The notes under the pieces: generated by a model | The model's input: the letters and a program-made list of their open reading frames with translations, nothing else | Database searches by the model: none | Told to the model about the DNA's origin: nothing | In this document: piece by piece, positions 1 to 9,339 of the stretch | How the letters are laid out: every line of letters starts with the position of its first letter | Numbering within the stretch: position 1 is the stretch's first letter | Program-made: the position numbers and the translations under genes | NCBI GenBank assembly: GCA_963753105.1 | Contig: CAVWBD010000011.1 | Span: 186,001-250,000 of the forward strand | From: SZUA-36 sp963753105 | Lineage (GTDB): Bacteria; Pseudomonadota; Gammaproteobacteria; Xanthomonadales; SZUA-36 | Direction: 5' to 3' | DNA: 64,000 nt

Positions 1-1332
1 CATCCTGGGCGGCCAGGGGCTGCAGCCTGGCCTCGAACTGTAAATCCTGCATGGCGGCGCTCTCAAATTCGGCATCGAGATTCAGGTCCGATAAGGACGC
101 TCGCAGCACATCGGTGAAAAATGACCGTGATACCTCGACCAGGGCAATTTCCGGTTTGTCAGCAGCGATTGAAAAACCGGATGTCCTGCTGTTGAATTGC
201 TCGGCCAGTTCAATGAAAGAACGTCTGGCCTCGACAGGCTCCGCCGGCACCAGTGACAGTTCTGGTTCCGGCACCCGTATGGCTTGTGAATGCAGTATGC
301 AGCCGGATTCTTTCTCAACCACCAGGACCTCCCAACGGCGGGCATCAGCACCCGCAGAGCCCCTTTCTGACCAGGTCCTCCAACGGTAACTCTCACCGAC
401 CGGCAATTCCTCTACCGCCATGGGCAGCCCATCGGCAAACCAGTAGTGGATGATGGTTAGCGGCTGTTTTGCACCCGATATTTCCGAATAGAAATAGCTG
501 ATCTGATCAGTGTCACCCAGGCTGCTTGCAATACCGACGGGTTCCCGGGACTCCACGTCATGCGTAAAGCCCGCCCTCGAGACGGTGACATTGGCGGGGC
601 AGGTCGACAGGTCCGGTATAAAGGCCATGTCGAGGGCCAGGGTGGTAGTCTGCGACTCGATTAACATCACGCTATTGGTCACCATGAACAGGCCGCGTAA
701 TTGTTGTACCCGGCGCGCGACAGTGTCGGTGAAGTTTGGCAGTGTTGCACCGACGCTGACCTCACCGAGCGGGACGACGTCCAGCGGGATGATGTTATTG
801 CCTTGCTCGACCAATGCATGCGTGATCCCGCTATTGAAGCCCTGCAGTGTCTGCTGGATGAGTTCAGGGATCGGTTCGGCGTAGGTGCCGTCTGCAAATA
901 CGAAGTTCCTGGTGCTGATTTCGAATTGGTGAACCAGTGGGAACCACTCCAGTTGCGCACCACTGAAATCCAGCAGGATTTCACCTGATAACAGGGCCGA
1001 TATCACATTGCCCTGGCCGTCGCTGATGTCCAGCAGTGCATCGAGCAGGATGGCCTGCTGGCCAAAATCGAGTTTGAGTCTGACGGAAGGCATAGCCTTC
1101 GCTCGATAGCTGCCTGCGCGCGCAGGGCGTTCTCAAAGTGTTCTGAAAACCAGCGGTTGTTCAGTTTGACCAGGCTGTCGATCTCTTGCAGGCCCTGCAG
1201 CCTGTGTTGCGCGTTTGCAGTACGTTGGATTTGCAATGAGGCTTTTTCGCTGACCGGCCCGATGGGGGGCAGGACCGAGCATCCCGCCAACAGGTACAGC
1301 ACTGCAACAAAATAGGTCAGATGCTTCAACAT
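1..1332 (-). CDS. lipoprotein with DUF2914-like domain, 3' end outside window, one frameshift
   Basis: The protein starts MLKHLTYF and has a lipoprotein signal ending LLAGC, so it is probably lipid-anchored. After about 75 residues the frame breaks near 1095-1110; another frame then runs open to base 1, so the stop lies outside the window. The middle part (about 590 down to 270) resembles DUF2914: a REPVG stretch, then YFYSEI, an HYWF, a paired YRWRTWSE and a closing WEVLVVEKE. DUF2914 proteins are envelope proteins of unknown function. The start at 1332 is chosen because the signal peptide begins there; an upstream in-frame start exists at 1368. It follows the TonB-like gene on the same strand by about 100 bases. 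The domain call rests on remembered motifs, not a search. Confidence 0.6.
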
Positions 1333-1432
1333 GGGTTTCAGACGCAATTCCTTTTGGTCCGTGACCATTCAATTCCATTTAATTATACAGCACTGGATAT
1401 TTTCTGTTTCCAGCCGGCTTTCCTGTTTCCTG

Positions 1433-2107
1433 CTATTTCCAGCCACAGCCCGCTATCACCAGCAGCCAAACGCACCTGAACTCGGTTCCGTTGTTGGTGC
1501 GCCAGCCGAACTCGGGTGTAATAACGTCCCAGAAACGTTGCAGGTCACCCCTGAACCCGGGTGCATAGGCGAAGTGGACCAGGCCAGGAGTGTAGTCAAA
1601 GGGCAGGTCCTGCATGGGCCTGTCCAGCATGGCCATCATGTCGGGCCTGACCGGGAAGTGGAATTCCCGTTGCGCTATCGCGTTGCCAGGCATGATCGGT
1701 TTGCCAAACAACCGGTCGGCGGCAGATTCCTCGGTAATGAATTGCCGGCTCAGGATGATGTCCGTTTGATCAACCGGATCCCGTCGCACGAGTGTGACCG
1801 CCTGGTCGTGTTTCACCTCTGCCGGGGCTGGCGGTGGTTCCGGTGGCCTGGGTCTGACCTGTTCATGCACGATGTTATCCATTTCCGGTGGTGGCTGTAC
1901 AGGCTCTGGCAGGATGGGCGGCTCCGGGATTTGCTCGGCAGCCTGGGAAGCGGTGGGCAGAAAAGCAACCAGGTCCAGTTCAATGCGGTTGCCATCATCG
2001 CTTGCGGGTGGCGCCGGACGGGTCAGTGGTAATAGCAGTACGAGGGCGTGTAACAGCAAGGCGGCTGCCAAAGCCTTCCAGATTCCGCTATTTTGGCCTG
2101 TCCTCAT
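1433..2107 (-). CDS. TonB-like membrane-anchored protein with Pro-rich linker, function unknown
   Basis: This 224-residue protein has one N-terminal membrane helix (about residues 11-30, ALAAALLLHALVLLLPL), then a proline/glutamate-rich stretch (about 60-95) that resembles the periplasm-spanning part of TonB or TolA. The C-terminal 100 residues are short, mixed and end with a hydrophobic Cys-containing tail (LLVIAGCGWK). I do not see a clear TonB C-terminal fold, and no ExbB/ExbD genes are nearby, so a TonB role is only architectural inference. The downstream DUF2914-type lipoprotein is on the same strand and may be co-transcribed. Transcription is divergent from the LolA-like operon that begins at 2225-2240. 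Confidence 0.55.
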   Translation of the reverse strand: MRTGQNSGIWKALAAALLLHALVLLLPLTRPAPPASDDGNRIELDLVAFLPTASQAAEQIPEPPILPEPVQPPPEMDNIVHEQVRPRPPEPPPAPAEVKHDQAVTLVRRDPVDQTDIILSRQFITEESAADRLFGKPIMPGNAIAQREFHFPVRPDMMAMLDRPMQDLPFDYTPGLVHFAYAPGFRGDLQRFWDVITPEFGWRTNNGTEFRCVWLLVIAGCGWK

Positions 2108-2224
2108 ATACGCCTTGCCGGGTCACAACGATTCGTCTGTAAATGATACCTTTTTAGCCGTTAAAGGTGCGTTAACAGGCCAAATTCGGGTGATCTGTGA
2201 TAGCCTTGAAGCTTATCGGTATGC

Positions 2225-3059
2225 ATGGGGGTGCGGTTGATGGAATCGATACAACAGGGTGTTTTCAGGGTCGCTGGCCGGCCCGGTCTGAATAGATCCA
2301 AACCCGTCCTGCTCACTGCTGTGGGCCTCTTCATTTGCCTGCTTCCCACCGGTTTGCTGGCGGAGGAAGTACCTGACGCACGCGACCTGGTGCGCGCCGC
2401 GATGGACCACTGGCGGGGCACCACTTCCTATTCTGAAATGACCATGACCATCCACCGTCCGGACTGGGAGCGTTCGATGTCGATGCGTGGCTGGAGCGAG
2501 GGCGACAAGCTGTCACTGGTGCGGGTCACCGAGCCAAAAAAGGACGCCGGCAACGGCACCTTGCTGAATGATAACGACATGTGGACCTATTCACCCAAGA
2601 TAAACCGCATCATCAAGATTCCCTCGTCGATGATGAGCCAGGGCTGGATGGGCAGTGATTTTTCCAACAAGGACATCAGCAAGTCCACCGAGATCATCGA
2701 GCAGTACGAGCATGCCTTGCTCGAGCAGGAACAGGTGGACGGGCACACCGTGTATACCATCGAGGCCATTCCACACGAGGACGCGGCGATCGTCTGGGGC
2801 AGGGAAGTGCTCAAAATCCGGGATGACTTCGTGATGCTCGAGGAGCAGTACTGGGACCAGGACGACGTGCTGGTGAAGGTCATGCGCACAACCGATATCG
2901 CCGAGATGGGCGGCCGCGCGGTGGCGCGCGTGATGCGTATGGGTAAAGTGGAAACCCCGGAGGAATGGACCGAGATGGCGGTCTCGGCCGTCGAATTCGA
3001 TATCGAGCTGCCGGCCGGGCGTGTTTACCCTGTCCAACCTCAGGAACCCGAGGCAATAG
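2225..3059 (+). CDS. outer-membrane lipoprotein-sorting (LolA-like) protein
   Basis: This is a periplasmic LolA-like carrier of about 275 residues. It has an N-terminal signal (LLTAVGLFICLLPTGLLAEE) and the family's typical NGTLLNDNDMWTYSPKINR block followed by KIPSSMMSQGWMGSDFSN. Such proteins sit beside FtsX-type permeases and bind lipid or lipoprotein substrates in the periplasm. The frame continues without a stop into the next gene, but a one-base shift near 3012-3020 gives the natural ending GVFTLSNLRNPRQ and a TAG at 3057-3059, nine bases before the permease start. I therefore read the apparent fusion as a sequence error. ATG at 2240 has a better ribosome site (GGGG at 2228-2231) than ATG 2225 and is an alternative start. 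Confidence 0.7.
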
Positions 3060-3067
3060 GGGCTGCC

Positions 3068-4329
3068 ATGACTGCACGGCGTCACCGCGATGCTGCCCTG
3101 GGCCTGAGCCTGCGCCTGGCCTGGCGCAACATCTGGCGTCAGAAACGCCGCACCTGGCTGACGGCGCTGGCCATGATTTTTTCCAATGTACTGTTGATAT
3201 TCATGATCTCCCTGCAGTTCGGTTCCTACGAGATGATGATCAACAACACGCTGCGCATGTTCAGCGGCCAGGCGCAGGTACAGCACACCGGCTACCAGGA
3301 CGAGCAGAAAATGCGCCAGTCGATTGCCGGTGTGCAGGAATTGGCCGAGATCGATTCGCAGCCGATTCCCGACATTGAGCGTGGCTGCTCGGGCCAACGC
3401 GTTTGTCCTGCTGTCCAGCGAAGACCGCTCATTTGCAACCCGGATCGTGGGTGTCGAACCGGCCTTTGAGCCTGTCTTGTCCACGATCCCGGGACTGGTG
3501 ACTCAAGGCCGTTACCTGGATGACCCGGGCGCCGCGGAGATCGTTATCGGCAGTGTCATGGCCAGGAACCTGAAAGTCACCAGCGGTGATGAGCTGACCT
3601 TCCTCGGCAGCGGCAGGGATGGGTCCTTTGCAGCCGGTGTGGTCAGGGTCGCGGGGGTATTCGACTCCGGGTCGGCGGACCTCGACCGCAGCCTGGCGGA
3701 AGTGCCGCTGGTCTATTTCCAGGATGCGTTTGCAATGGCTGGCGCCGGTCACGAGATCGCCCTGTCAACGAGCGCGCTGTCTGATCTGCCCGGGATGCTG
3801 GAACCACTGAAAGGCATGCTGGGCGAGCGTGATGAGCTTGGTCGTGCTGGACTGGGAGGCCCTGATGCCCGGGCTGAAGCAGGCTATACAGGCTGACATG
3901 ACCAGTGCCTGGTTCATGTACGGGGTATTGATCATCCTGGTGGCGTTCAGCGTACTGAATACCCAGTTGATGTCGGTGCTCGAACGCACCCGCGAATTCG
4001 GCGTGATCATGGCGTTGGGTATCAAGCCCCGGCGCCTGGCCTTGCTGGTGCTGCTCGAAACATTCCTGATGGCCGCGCTTGGTTTGCTGCTCGGCGTTTT
4101 GCTCGGTGTGCTGGTGTCCGGTTACTTCGCGGCGAACGGTTTTGCCTACCCGGGTATGGACGAGATGGCGGCAAAGTTCAACATGCCCTCGGTGATCTAC
4201 CCGGCCGTGGACCTGTTGCCGGTGCTGCTGGGGCCCTCGGTGGTATTTGTGTTCTGCCTGTTGGCAGCGATCTACCCGGCTGTGAAACTCTATGGCCTGA
4301 AGCCGGTCGAGGCCATGGGGGCGGTGTGA
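3068..4329 (+). CDS. FtsX/MacB-type ABC transporter permease 1 (two frameshifts)
   Basis: This is an inner-membrane permease of about 420 residues: an N-terminal helix after the LAWRNIWRQKRR motif, a large periplasmic domain, then three C-terminal helices with the FtsX signature (SVLERTREFGVIMALG) and the AVKLYGLKPVEAMGAV ending. The reading frame changes near 3372-3385 and again near 3830; conserved sequence continues across both, so these are probably base-call errors. It ends TGA at 4327-4329, overlapping the ATG of the second permease by one base, which implies translational coupling. With permease 2 and the ATPase it should form a LolCDE/MacB-like ABC complex. The substrate is unknown; the LolA-like carrier in the operon suggests a lipid or lipoprotein. 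Confidence 0.75.
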
Positions 4330-5555
4330 TGGCGATAGGCGGCATGTCGAAACTGGCCTGGCGCAACCTGTGGCGCAATTACCGGCGCACGCTGATCATG
4401 CTGCTGGCCATCTCGCTGGGCGTATGGGCAATGATCTTCATGACCGCGCTGATGCGTGGCATGGTGGATGACATGGTCACGCAGGGTGTTGCGTCCCTGC
4501 CGGGCCATGTACAGGTACACGCGGCTTCCTATCGCGATGACCCGTCGATTACCCACAGCCTGCCGGCACCGGATCAGCGTCTGCTGGAAGCGCTGGATTC
4601 AGAACTGGTCAACGCCTGGGCAACCCGTATCAAGGTGCCGGCCATGATTTCCAGCGAATACGAGAACCGTGGCGTTTTCTTGCTGGGTGTCGAACCTGGA
4701 GAAGAGTTGGCGCTTGGTTTTGACCTGGATGATATCGTCGAGGGCCGCTTCCTCGACGGCGCTGATGATCGTGGCATCGTCATCGGCAGGAAGTTGGCGG
4801 AACGCCTGGAGACCCGCCTGGGTAAACGCGTGGTCGTCATGAGCCAGGACCCGGACAATACCATCGCGGACCGTGGATTCAGGGTCGTCGGTGTTTTTCG
4901 TGCCGAACTGGAAAGCTTTGAGGAAAGTGTCATCTACGCCGGCAGGGAAGTGGTGCAGGCCATGCTCGGCGTGGGCAGTGACATTTCGGAGATCGCGGTA
5001 CTTGGACATGTCTACCGTGACCCGGGACCGCTGGCGGAGCATATCCGCAGGGCGGTGCCGGCCGACTACGAAGTGCTGCCATGGCTGGAACTGGATCCTT
5101 ACCTGGGCAGCATGTTGAAGGTGATGGACGGTTTCGTGCTGGTGTGGATGGTGGTGGTTTTCCTGGCGCTGTCATTCGGGCTGGTCAACACGCTGATGAT
5201 GGCCGTATTTGAACGCGTCCGCGAAATCGGCCTGATGCGCGCACTGGGTATGCGGCCGATGGCCATCGTTTACCAGATACTGATGGAGTCACTGATGTTG
5301 CTGCTGCTGGGCCTGTTGCTGGGCAATGTACTGGCGGTCAGCACTATCGTGCCCTTGCAGGGCGGGATCGATATTTCGGCGGTGGCGCAGGGTATGGAGA
5401 TGATGGGTGCATCCAGCGTGCTGTTCCCGGTTTTGTTGATGCAGGACCTGGTGCTGGCCAATGCAGTGGTGATCATACTGGGTATCGTCACCAGCCTGTT
5501 GCCGGCCTGGCGGGCGGCACAGTATCAGCCAGTTGAAGCGCTTGGCAGAATCTAA
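4329..5555 (+). CDS. FtsX/MacB-type ABC transporter permease 2
   Basis: The intact 408-residue inner-membrane permease has the same layout as permease 1: KLAWRNLWRNYRRTL leads into the first helix, then a periplasmic domain (about 45-265), then three helices. The FtsX signature AVFERVREIGLMRALGMRP is near residue 295, and it ends in QPVEALGRI. The ATG at 4329 overlaps the previous stop (TGATG); a GTG three bases upstream is also possible. Two different permeases sharing one ATPase matches a LolC/LolE-type heterodimer, though this group is usually distinct from the true LolCDE complex. Confidence 0.85.
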   Translation: MAIGGMSKLAWRNLWRNYRRTLIMLLAISLGVWAMIFMTALMRGMVDDMVTQGVASLPGHVQVHAASYRDDPSITHSLPAPDQRLLEALDSELVNAWATRIKVPAMISSEYENRGVFLLGVEPGEELALGFDLDDIVEGRFLDGADDRGIVIGRKLAERLETRLGKRVVVMSQDPDNTIADRGFRVVGVFRAELESFEESVIYAGREVVQAMLGVGSDISEIAVLGHVYRDPGPLAEHIRRAVPADYEVLPWLELDPYLGSMLKVMDGFVLVWMVVVFLALSFGLVNTLMMAVFERVREIGLMRALGMRPMAIVYQILMESLMLLLLGLLLGNVLAVSTIVPLQGGIDISAVAQGMEMMGASSVLFPVLLMQDLVLANAVVIILGIVTSLLPAWRAAQYQPVEALGRI

Positions 5556-5580
5556 ATGAGCTTGGAGGAGTAAGCACAGT

Positions 5581-6270
5581 ATGTCAGCAATCATTTGTAC
5601 CGACCTGTGCAAGTATTACCAGCAGGGTGATGCGGTCATCAAGGGGCTTGACCACGTCAGCCTGGAAATCGGTGCGGGTTCGTTTATCTGCCTGTCCGGT
5701 CCGTCCGGTTCGGGCAAGACGACATTGCTCAACGCCATCGGTGGCCTGGACAGGCTGGACAGCGGTGAGATTTCCATCAATGGTGATCGCGTCGACCTGC
5801 TGGGCAAGGCCGCCCTGGCTGACCTGCGTCTGCACAGTATCGGTTTCGTGTTCCAGGCCTATAACCTGATCCCGGTGCTCTCCGCACGTGAAAATGTCGA
5901 GTTCGTCATGCAGGTGCAGGGTGTGGGCGCCGCCGAGCGCAAGCAGCGTTCTATGAGAATTCTGCAGGAAGTCGGCCTGGAAGGCATGGAGGACCGTCGT
6001 CCGGCGCAGTTGTCAGGTGGCCAGCAACAGCGTGTGGCGGTGGCCCGTGCCATTGTCAGCCAACCCAAGCTGGTGCTGGCGGATGAACCAACAGCCAACC
6101 TCGACTCCCGCAGCATGGAGAAGCTGATGACGCATTTCCGTGATTTGAACCGGACCCACGAGGTGACCTTCATGATCGCCACCCATGACCAGCGCGTGAT
6201 GGACTGGGCAGAGCGCCGGATTTACATGGAGGACGGGCGTGTGACCAGGGATGAATTGCAAGACCACTGA
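5581..6270 (+). CDS. ABC transporter ATP-binding protein, LolD/MacB family
   Basis: This 229-residue ATPase carries a Walker A (GPSGSGKTT, residues 40-48), Q-loop region (FQAYNLIP, about 91-98), ABC signature (LSGGQ, 144-148), Walker B (LVLADE, 164-169) and an H-loop (ATHD, near 200). The FQAYNLIPVLSARENVEF stretch is typical of the LolD/MacB branch that powers FtsX-type permeases. It follows permease 2 by 25 bases with a good ribosome site (GGAGGAG) and precedes the barrel gene by 9 bases. It acts at the cytoplasmic face of the inner membrane. Confidence 0.9.
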   Translation: MSAIICTDLCKYYQQGDAVIKGLDHVSLEIGAGSFICLSGPSGSGKTTLLNAIGGLDRLDSGEISINGDRVDLLGKAALADLRLHSIGFVFQAYNLIPVLSARENVEFVMQVQGVGAAERKQRSMRILQEVGLEGMEDRRPAQLSGGQQQRVAVARAIVSQPKLVLADEPTANLDSRSMEKLMTHFRDLNRTHEVTFMIATHDQRVMDWAERRIYMEDGRVTRDELQDH

Positions 6271-6279
6271 GCGATTGCC

Positions 6280-7572
6280 ATGAGCCATGTGCCTGCAAAA
6301 TTCTGTGCACTGGCCGTTGTGGCCGCGCTGTGGACCGGCCCGGCGCAGACCATGGCCCAGGGTTCGGGTGGTGATGCGAGCCCGTGGTCATTTGGCGGTC
6401 ATGCCAAGTACCAGTATTTATATACCCGGATACCCGGCGACAGCGTGTTGCAGGGTATCAGTGGCGACGGGATGCAGGATCATTACTTCGAATCACGCTT
6501 GAAAGCCGCAGCCCGCAAGGGACGATGGAACCTGGACACGCATCTGCAGTTCATCGCCCTGCATTCAGATACGCTGGCTGTTTCCACTGGCACGTTGAGC
6601 CCGCTGTTTCCCGCCACGGGAGCCATCAGCGACGCGCGGCGCTGGTTCGACCTGACCCATGAAATCAGCAACGATGGCAAAACCGCCAGCTTCGTGCGTC
6701 TCGACCGGGCCAGCGTGGCTTACACGGGTGACAAGACCGTATTGCGCTTCGGGCGCCAGGCGATCTCCTGGGGCAGTGGGCTGTTGTTTACCCCGATGGA
6801 CATATTCAATCCCTTTGACCCGACCGCCGTTGACAAGGAATACAAGACCGGCGATGACATGCTGTACGGCCAGTACTTGCAGGATAACGGCAATGACCTG
6901 CAGGCCGTCGTGGTGGTGCGGCGTGACCCCATCAGTGGTGATGTCGAGCAGGATCAGTCCTCTTTAGCTATCAAGTACCACGGTTTCCGGGGCAGCGTGG
7001 AATATGACCTGTTGCTGGCCGAGCACTACTCGGAACGCGTGCTGGGGCTGGGTCTCAGTACCGACCTTGCGGGTGCCGTTTGGCGTGGCGACCTGGTCTG
7101 GAGCGACACCCCGTCGGGTTCCGAATTTTCAGCGGTGGCCGGGGCCAGTTATTCGGGCGTGCTGGCGGGGCACAACTGGACCGGCTTCCTGGAGTACTTT
7201 TACAACGGTTTTGGCCAGCCGGGTGGTGAATACGCAGCCAGCGACCTGGCCGGCAACCCCGAGCTGTTGCAACGCCTGGCCAGGGGCGAATTGTTCAACC
7301 TCGGCCGTCACTACCTGGGTGCCTCGGTGACCTTTGAACTGACACCGTTGCTGACACTCACACCCAACCTGTTCGTCAATCTCGAAGATCCGTCGGCGCT
7401 GGCTCAAATCGTGTTGTCCTGGGACTGTCGGGAAGATTTCCTGCTGACCGGTGCACTCAATATTCCGCTTGGACCGAACGGCAGTGAGTATGGTGGCATT
7501 GGGCTGGACGAGTCCCGGCAGTACCTGTCAACCGGGGCATCGCTGTTTGCACAATTGGCCTGGTATTTTTAG
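6280..7572 (+). CDS. outer-membrane beta-barrel protein of the LolA-like/FtsX operon
   Basis: The 430-residue protein has a signal peptide ending near residue 27 (GPAQTMAQG). It then alternates short amphipathic strands and ends in the C-terminal aromatic strand LFAQLAWYF, the usual signal for outer-membrane insertion. A conserved stretch near 160-190 (LRFGRQAISWGSGLLFTP, then NPFDPT) is also seen in phosphate-porin-like and DUF1302-type barrels. As the last gene of the operon it probably gives the transporter an outer-membrane partner. A complete route (ATPase, two permeases, carrier, barrel) in one operon suggests transport of a hydrophobic substrate across the envelope; that is inference. 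Confidence 0.7.
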   Translation: MSHVPAKFCALAVVAALWTGPAQTMAQGSGGDASPWSFGGHAKYQYLYTRIPGDSVLQGISGDGMQDHYFESRLKAAARKGRWNLDTHLQFIALHSDTLAVSTGTLSPLFPATGAISDARRWFDLTHEISNDGKTASFVRLDRASVAYTGDKTVLRFGRQAISWGSGLLFTPMDIFNPFDPTAVDKEYKTGDDMLYGQYLQDNGNDLQAVVVVRRDPISGDVEQDQSSLAIKYHGFRGSVEYDLLLAEHYSERVLGLGLSTDLAGAVWRGDLVWSDTPSGSEFSAVAGASYSGVLAGHNWTGFLEYFYNGFGQPGGEYAASDLAGNPELLQRLARGELFNLGRHYLGASVTFELTPLLTLTPNLFVNLEDPSALAQIVLSWDCREDFLLTGALNIPLGPNGSEYGGIGLDESRQYLSTGASLFAQLAWYF

Positions 7573-7630
7573 TAGCCCTTTCACCTTCTACCAGGATCAG
7601 TAACTCACTTACTGGCAAAAATTTAACTGG

Positions 7631-8398
7631 TCACTGCTTGCTGAGCCTGTGCCCCAGCAAGCTGCTCACGGCCACTGCCAGCATGGCCATGGTCCACACG
7701 GTGACCGCACCGGTGGGCAGGTCAAACCACGCGGACAACAGGATGCCGGCCAGGTAGGCGATGCCACCGAGCAGGTATCCGGACCACAGGCGTTTTGCGC
7801 CAGCCAGGTGGCGCACGGCGACTGCCGGGATGATCAGGCTGGCGAATACCAGGTAAACGCCAACCAACTGCACGGAAGCCGTTACGGCGAAAGCGAATAT
7901 GATGTAGAAACCCCTGTGCCCGAACTGCTTGTGCCACTTGAACCACACCGTCAGCAACACGGCGTACAAGACGGCGATAGGGATCAGAGATTTCCAGGTT
8001 GACCACAGTATCTGGCCCACCAGCAAGTCCTTCAGGTGCTGTGCGCCTTGCGGGTTCTCGGCCAGCAATAGAATACTGCCGGTTGCAGCGAGCACGAACA
8101 GGATGCCGATGGTGGGTTCCTGTATGCTGGGCCAGCGCTTTTCGGTCCAGTCCAGGAAGGCCGAGGCGATCAGTGCGGCGCTAATGGCGGAAAGTTGCAC
8201 TGCCCAGATATGCTGCTCCCAGCCCATGACACCGGCGGCCAGCACACCGAGGCCGGCGATTTGTGCGATCGCCAGGTCAATGAAAATGATGCCGCGTTTG
8301 AGTACCTCCTGGCCCAGGGGTACATGGGTGCTGAGCACCAGCAGGCCGGCAACAATGGCCGGTCCCAGTATCGACCAGTCCAGCAATTCCATGTTCAT
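7631..8398 (-). CDS. ZnuB-like metal ABC transporter permease
   Basis: This 255-residue polytopic inner-membrane protein has about eight hydrophobic segments and the ABC-3 family pattern: THVPLGQEVLKRGIIFIDLA near the start and LVFASLIIPAVAVRHLAG near residue 185. ABC-3 permeases import Zn(II) or Mn(II). It lies 13 bases downstream of the binding-protein gene and so is almost certainly co-translated with it. No ATPase (ZnuC) is present in the cluster, so the transporter must borrow one encoded elsewhere. Its 3' end faces the barrel gene at 7572. Confidence 0.85.
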   Translation of the reverse strand: MNMELLDWSILGPAIVAGLLVLSTHVPLGQEVLKRGIIFIDLAIAQIAGLGVLAAGVMGWEQHIWAVQLSAISAALIASAFLDWTEKRWPSIQEPTIGILFVLAATGSILLLAENPQGAQHLKDLLVGQILWSTWKSLIPIAVLYAVLLTVWFKWHKQFGHRGFYIIFAFAVTASVQLVGVYLVFASLIIPAVAVRHLAGAKRLWSGYLLGGIAYLAGILLSAWFDLPTGAVTVWTMAMLAVAVSSLLGHRLSKQ

Positions 8399-8411
8399 GT
8401 GTATTTCCTGT

Positions 8412-9311
8412 TCATCCTTGTGTTGAAAGCAGGCGTTCGATGATATCGTCGAAGAAACGGAAAAGGTCCGTTGCCTGTTCGCTGCCGCCCACCGTCAGTG
8501 GCAGCATGATGGCCGGTATACCGGTGCGTTCCGACAGCCAGTTCGAGGATTTGTCGCTCTGGAACGGCGCACGGATGATGACATCAGCGTGCTCGTTGCC
8601 CTCGAAGCGCCGCAGAAGACCAGACAGGTGGGTGGCGGTTGGCGGGATGCCCGGCACGGGCTCCAGTGTGGCCACCTCGACAAGCCCCAGCCAGTCTTCC
8701 AGGTATATCCAGGACTTGTGGTGGGCGATGACATGCTTGCCATGCAGTACTGCGGCGCGTTCTTCCCATCCCTTGATCGCCGCGTCCCAGCGTTGCGTGA
8801 AATCGTGCAGGCGTTGCTTGTAGAATTCCGTGTTACCGGCGTCCAGTTGCGCGAGACGCTCGGCCACGGCACCGGCAATCAGCCGGATGTTGTGCGGGTT
8901 GGTCTGGACGTGCGGGTTGCCCTCAGGGTGCATATCACCCTGCGAGCGGTCGGTGCTGCCGCTCACATCAAGCCGGTTCACATATTGGCTGGCTTCGAGA
9001 AAACCCGGTTTGCCCGGCATGACATCCGGGTTGTTTCCCTTCCTCAACAACATGGGAAGCCAGCCGATTTCCAGTTCTGCGCCACTGCAGATGATCAGGT
9101 CGGCGCGTCGCACCTTCGAGATCAGGCTGGGTCTTGCCTGGATGTAATGGGGGTCCTGCAACGGGTTGGTGGCGCTGCTGGTTTTGACCTTGTCTCCGCC
9201 GATCTCATCCGCCAGAGTGGCCCACTCCGGTTCGCAGGCAAGTATGTTCAGATCAGCCTGTGCCAGCAACGGTGCGATGACCAGGAAGGTCCCAATAATA
9301 AGTTTTTTCAT
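8412..9311 (-). CDS. ZnuA-like metal-binding periplasmic protein
   Basis: The 299-residue solute-binding protein has a signal peptide (MKKLIIGTFLVIAPLLAQA) and the cluster A-I fold pattern. Probable metal ligands are the His of DPHYIQARPS, the His of the NPHVQTNPHN region and the His of AHHKSWIYLEDW, with an acidic residue later. It lacks the long His-rich loop of E. coli ZnuA. The ATG at 9309-9311 is chosen because it begins the signal peptide and has AAGGAAT in front; the longer frame to 9410 would bury the signal. It sits between the porin and permease genes of a zinc- or manganese-uptake-like operon. Zn versus Mn cannot be decided by eye. Confidence 0.85.
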   Translation of the reverse strand: MKKLIIGTFLVIAPLLAQADLNILACEPEWATLADEIGGDKVKTSSATNPLQDPHYIQARPSLISKVRRADLIICSGAELEIGWLPMLLRKGNNPDVMPGKPGFLEASQYVNRLDVSGSTDRSQGDMHPEGNPHVQTNPHNIRLIAGAVAERLAQLDAGNTEFYKQRLHDFTQRWDAAIKGWEERAAVLHGKHVIAHHKSWIYLEDWLGLVEVATLEPVPGIPPTATHLSGLLRRFEGNEHADVIIRAPFQSDKSSNWLSERTGIPAIMLPLTVGGSEQATDLFRFFDDIIERLLSTQG

Positions 9312-9339
9312 CTGTATATTCCTTGGGTTCGGTGCCAGC

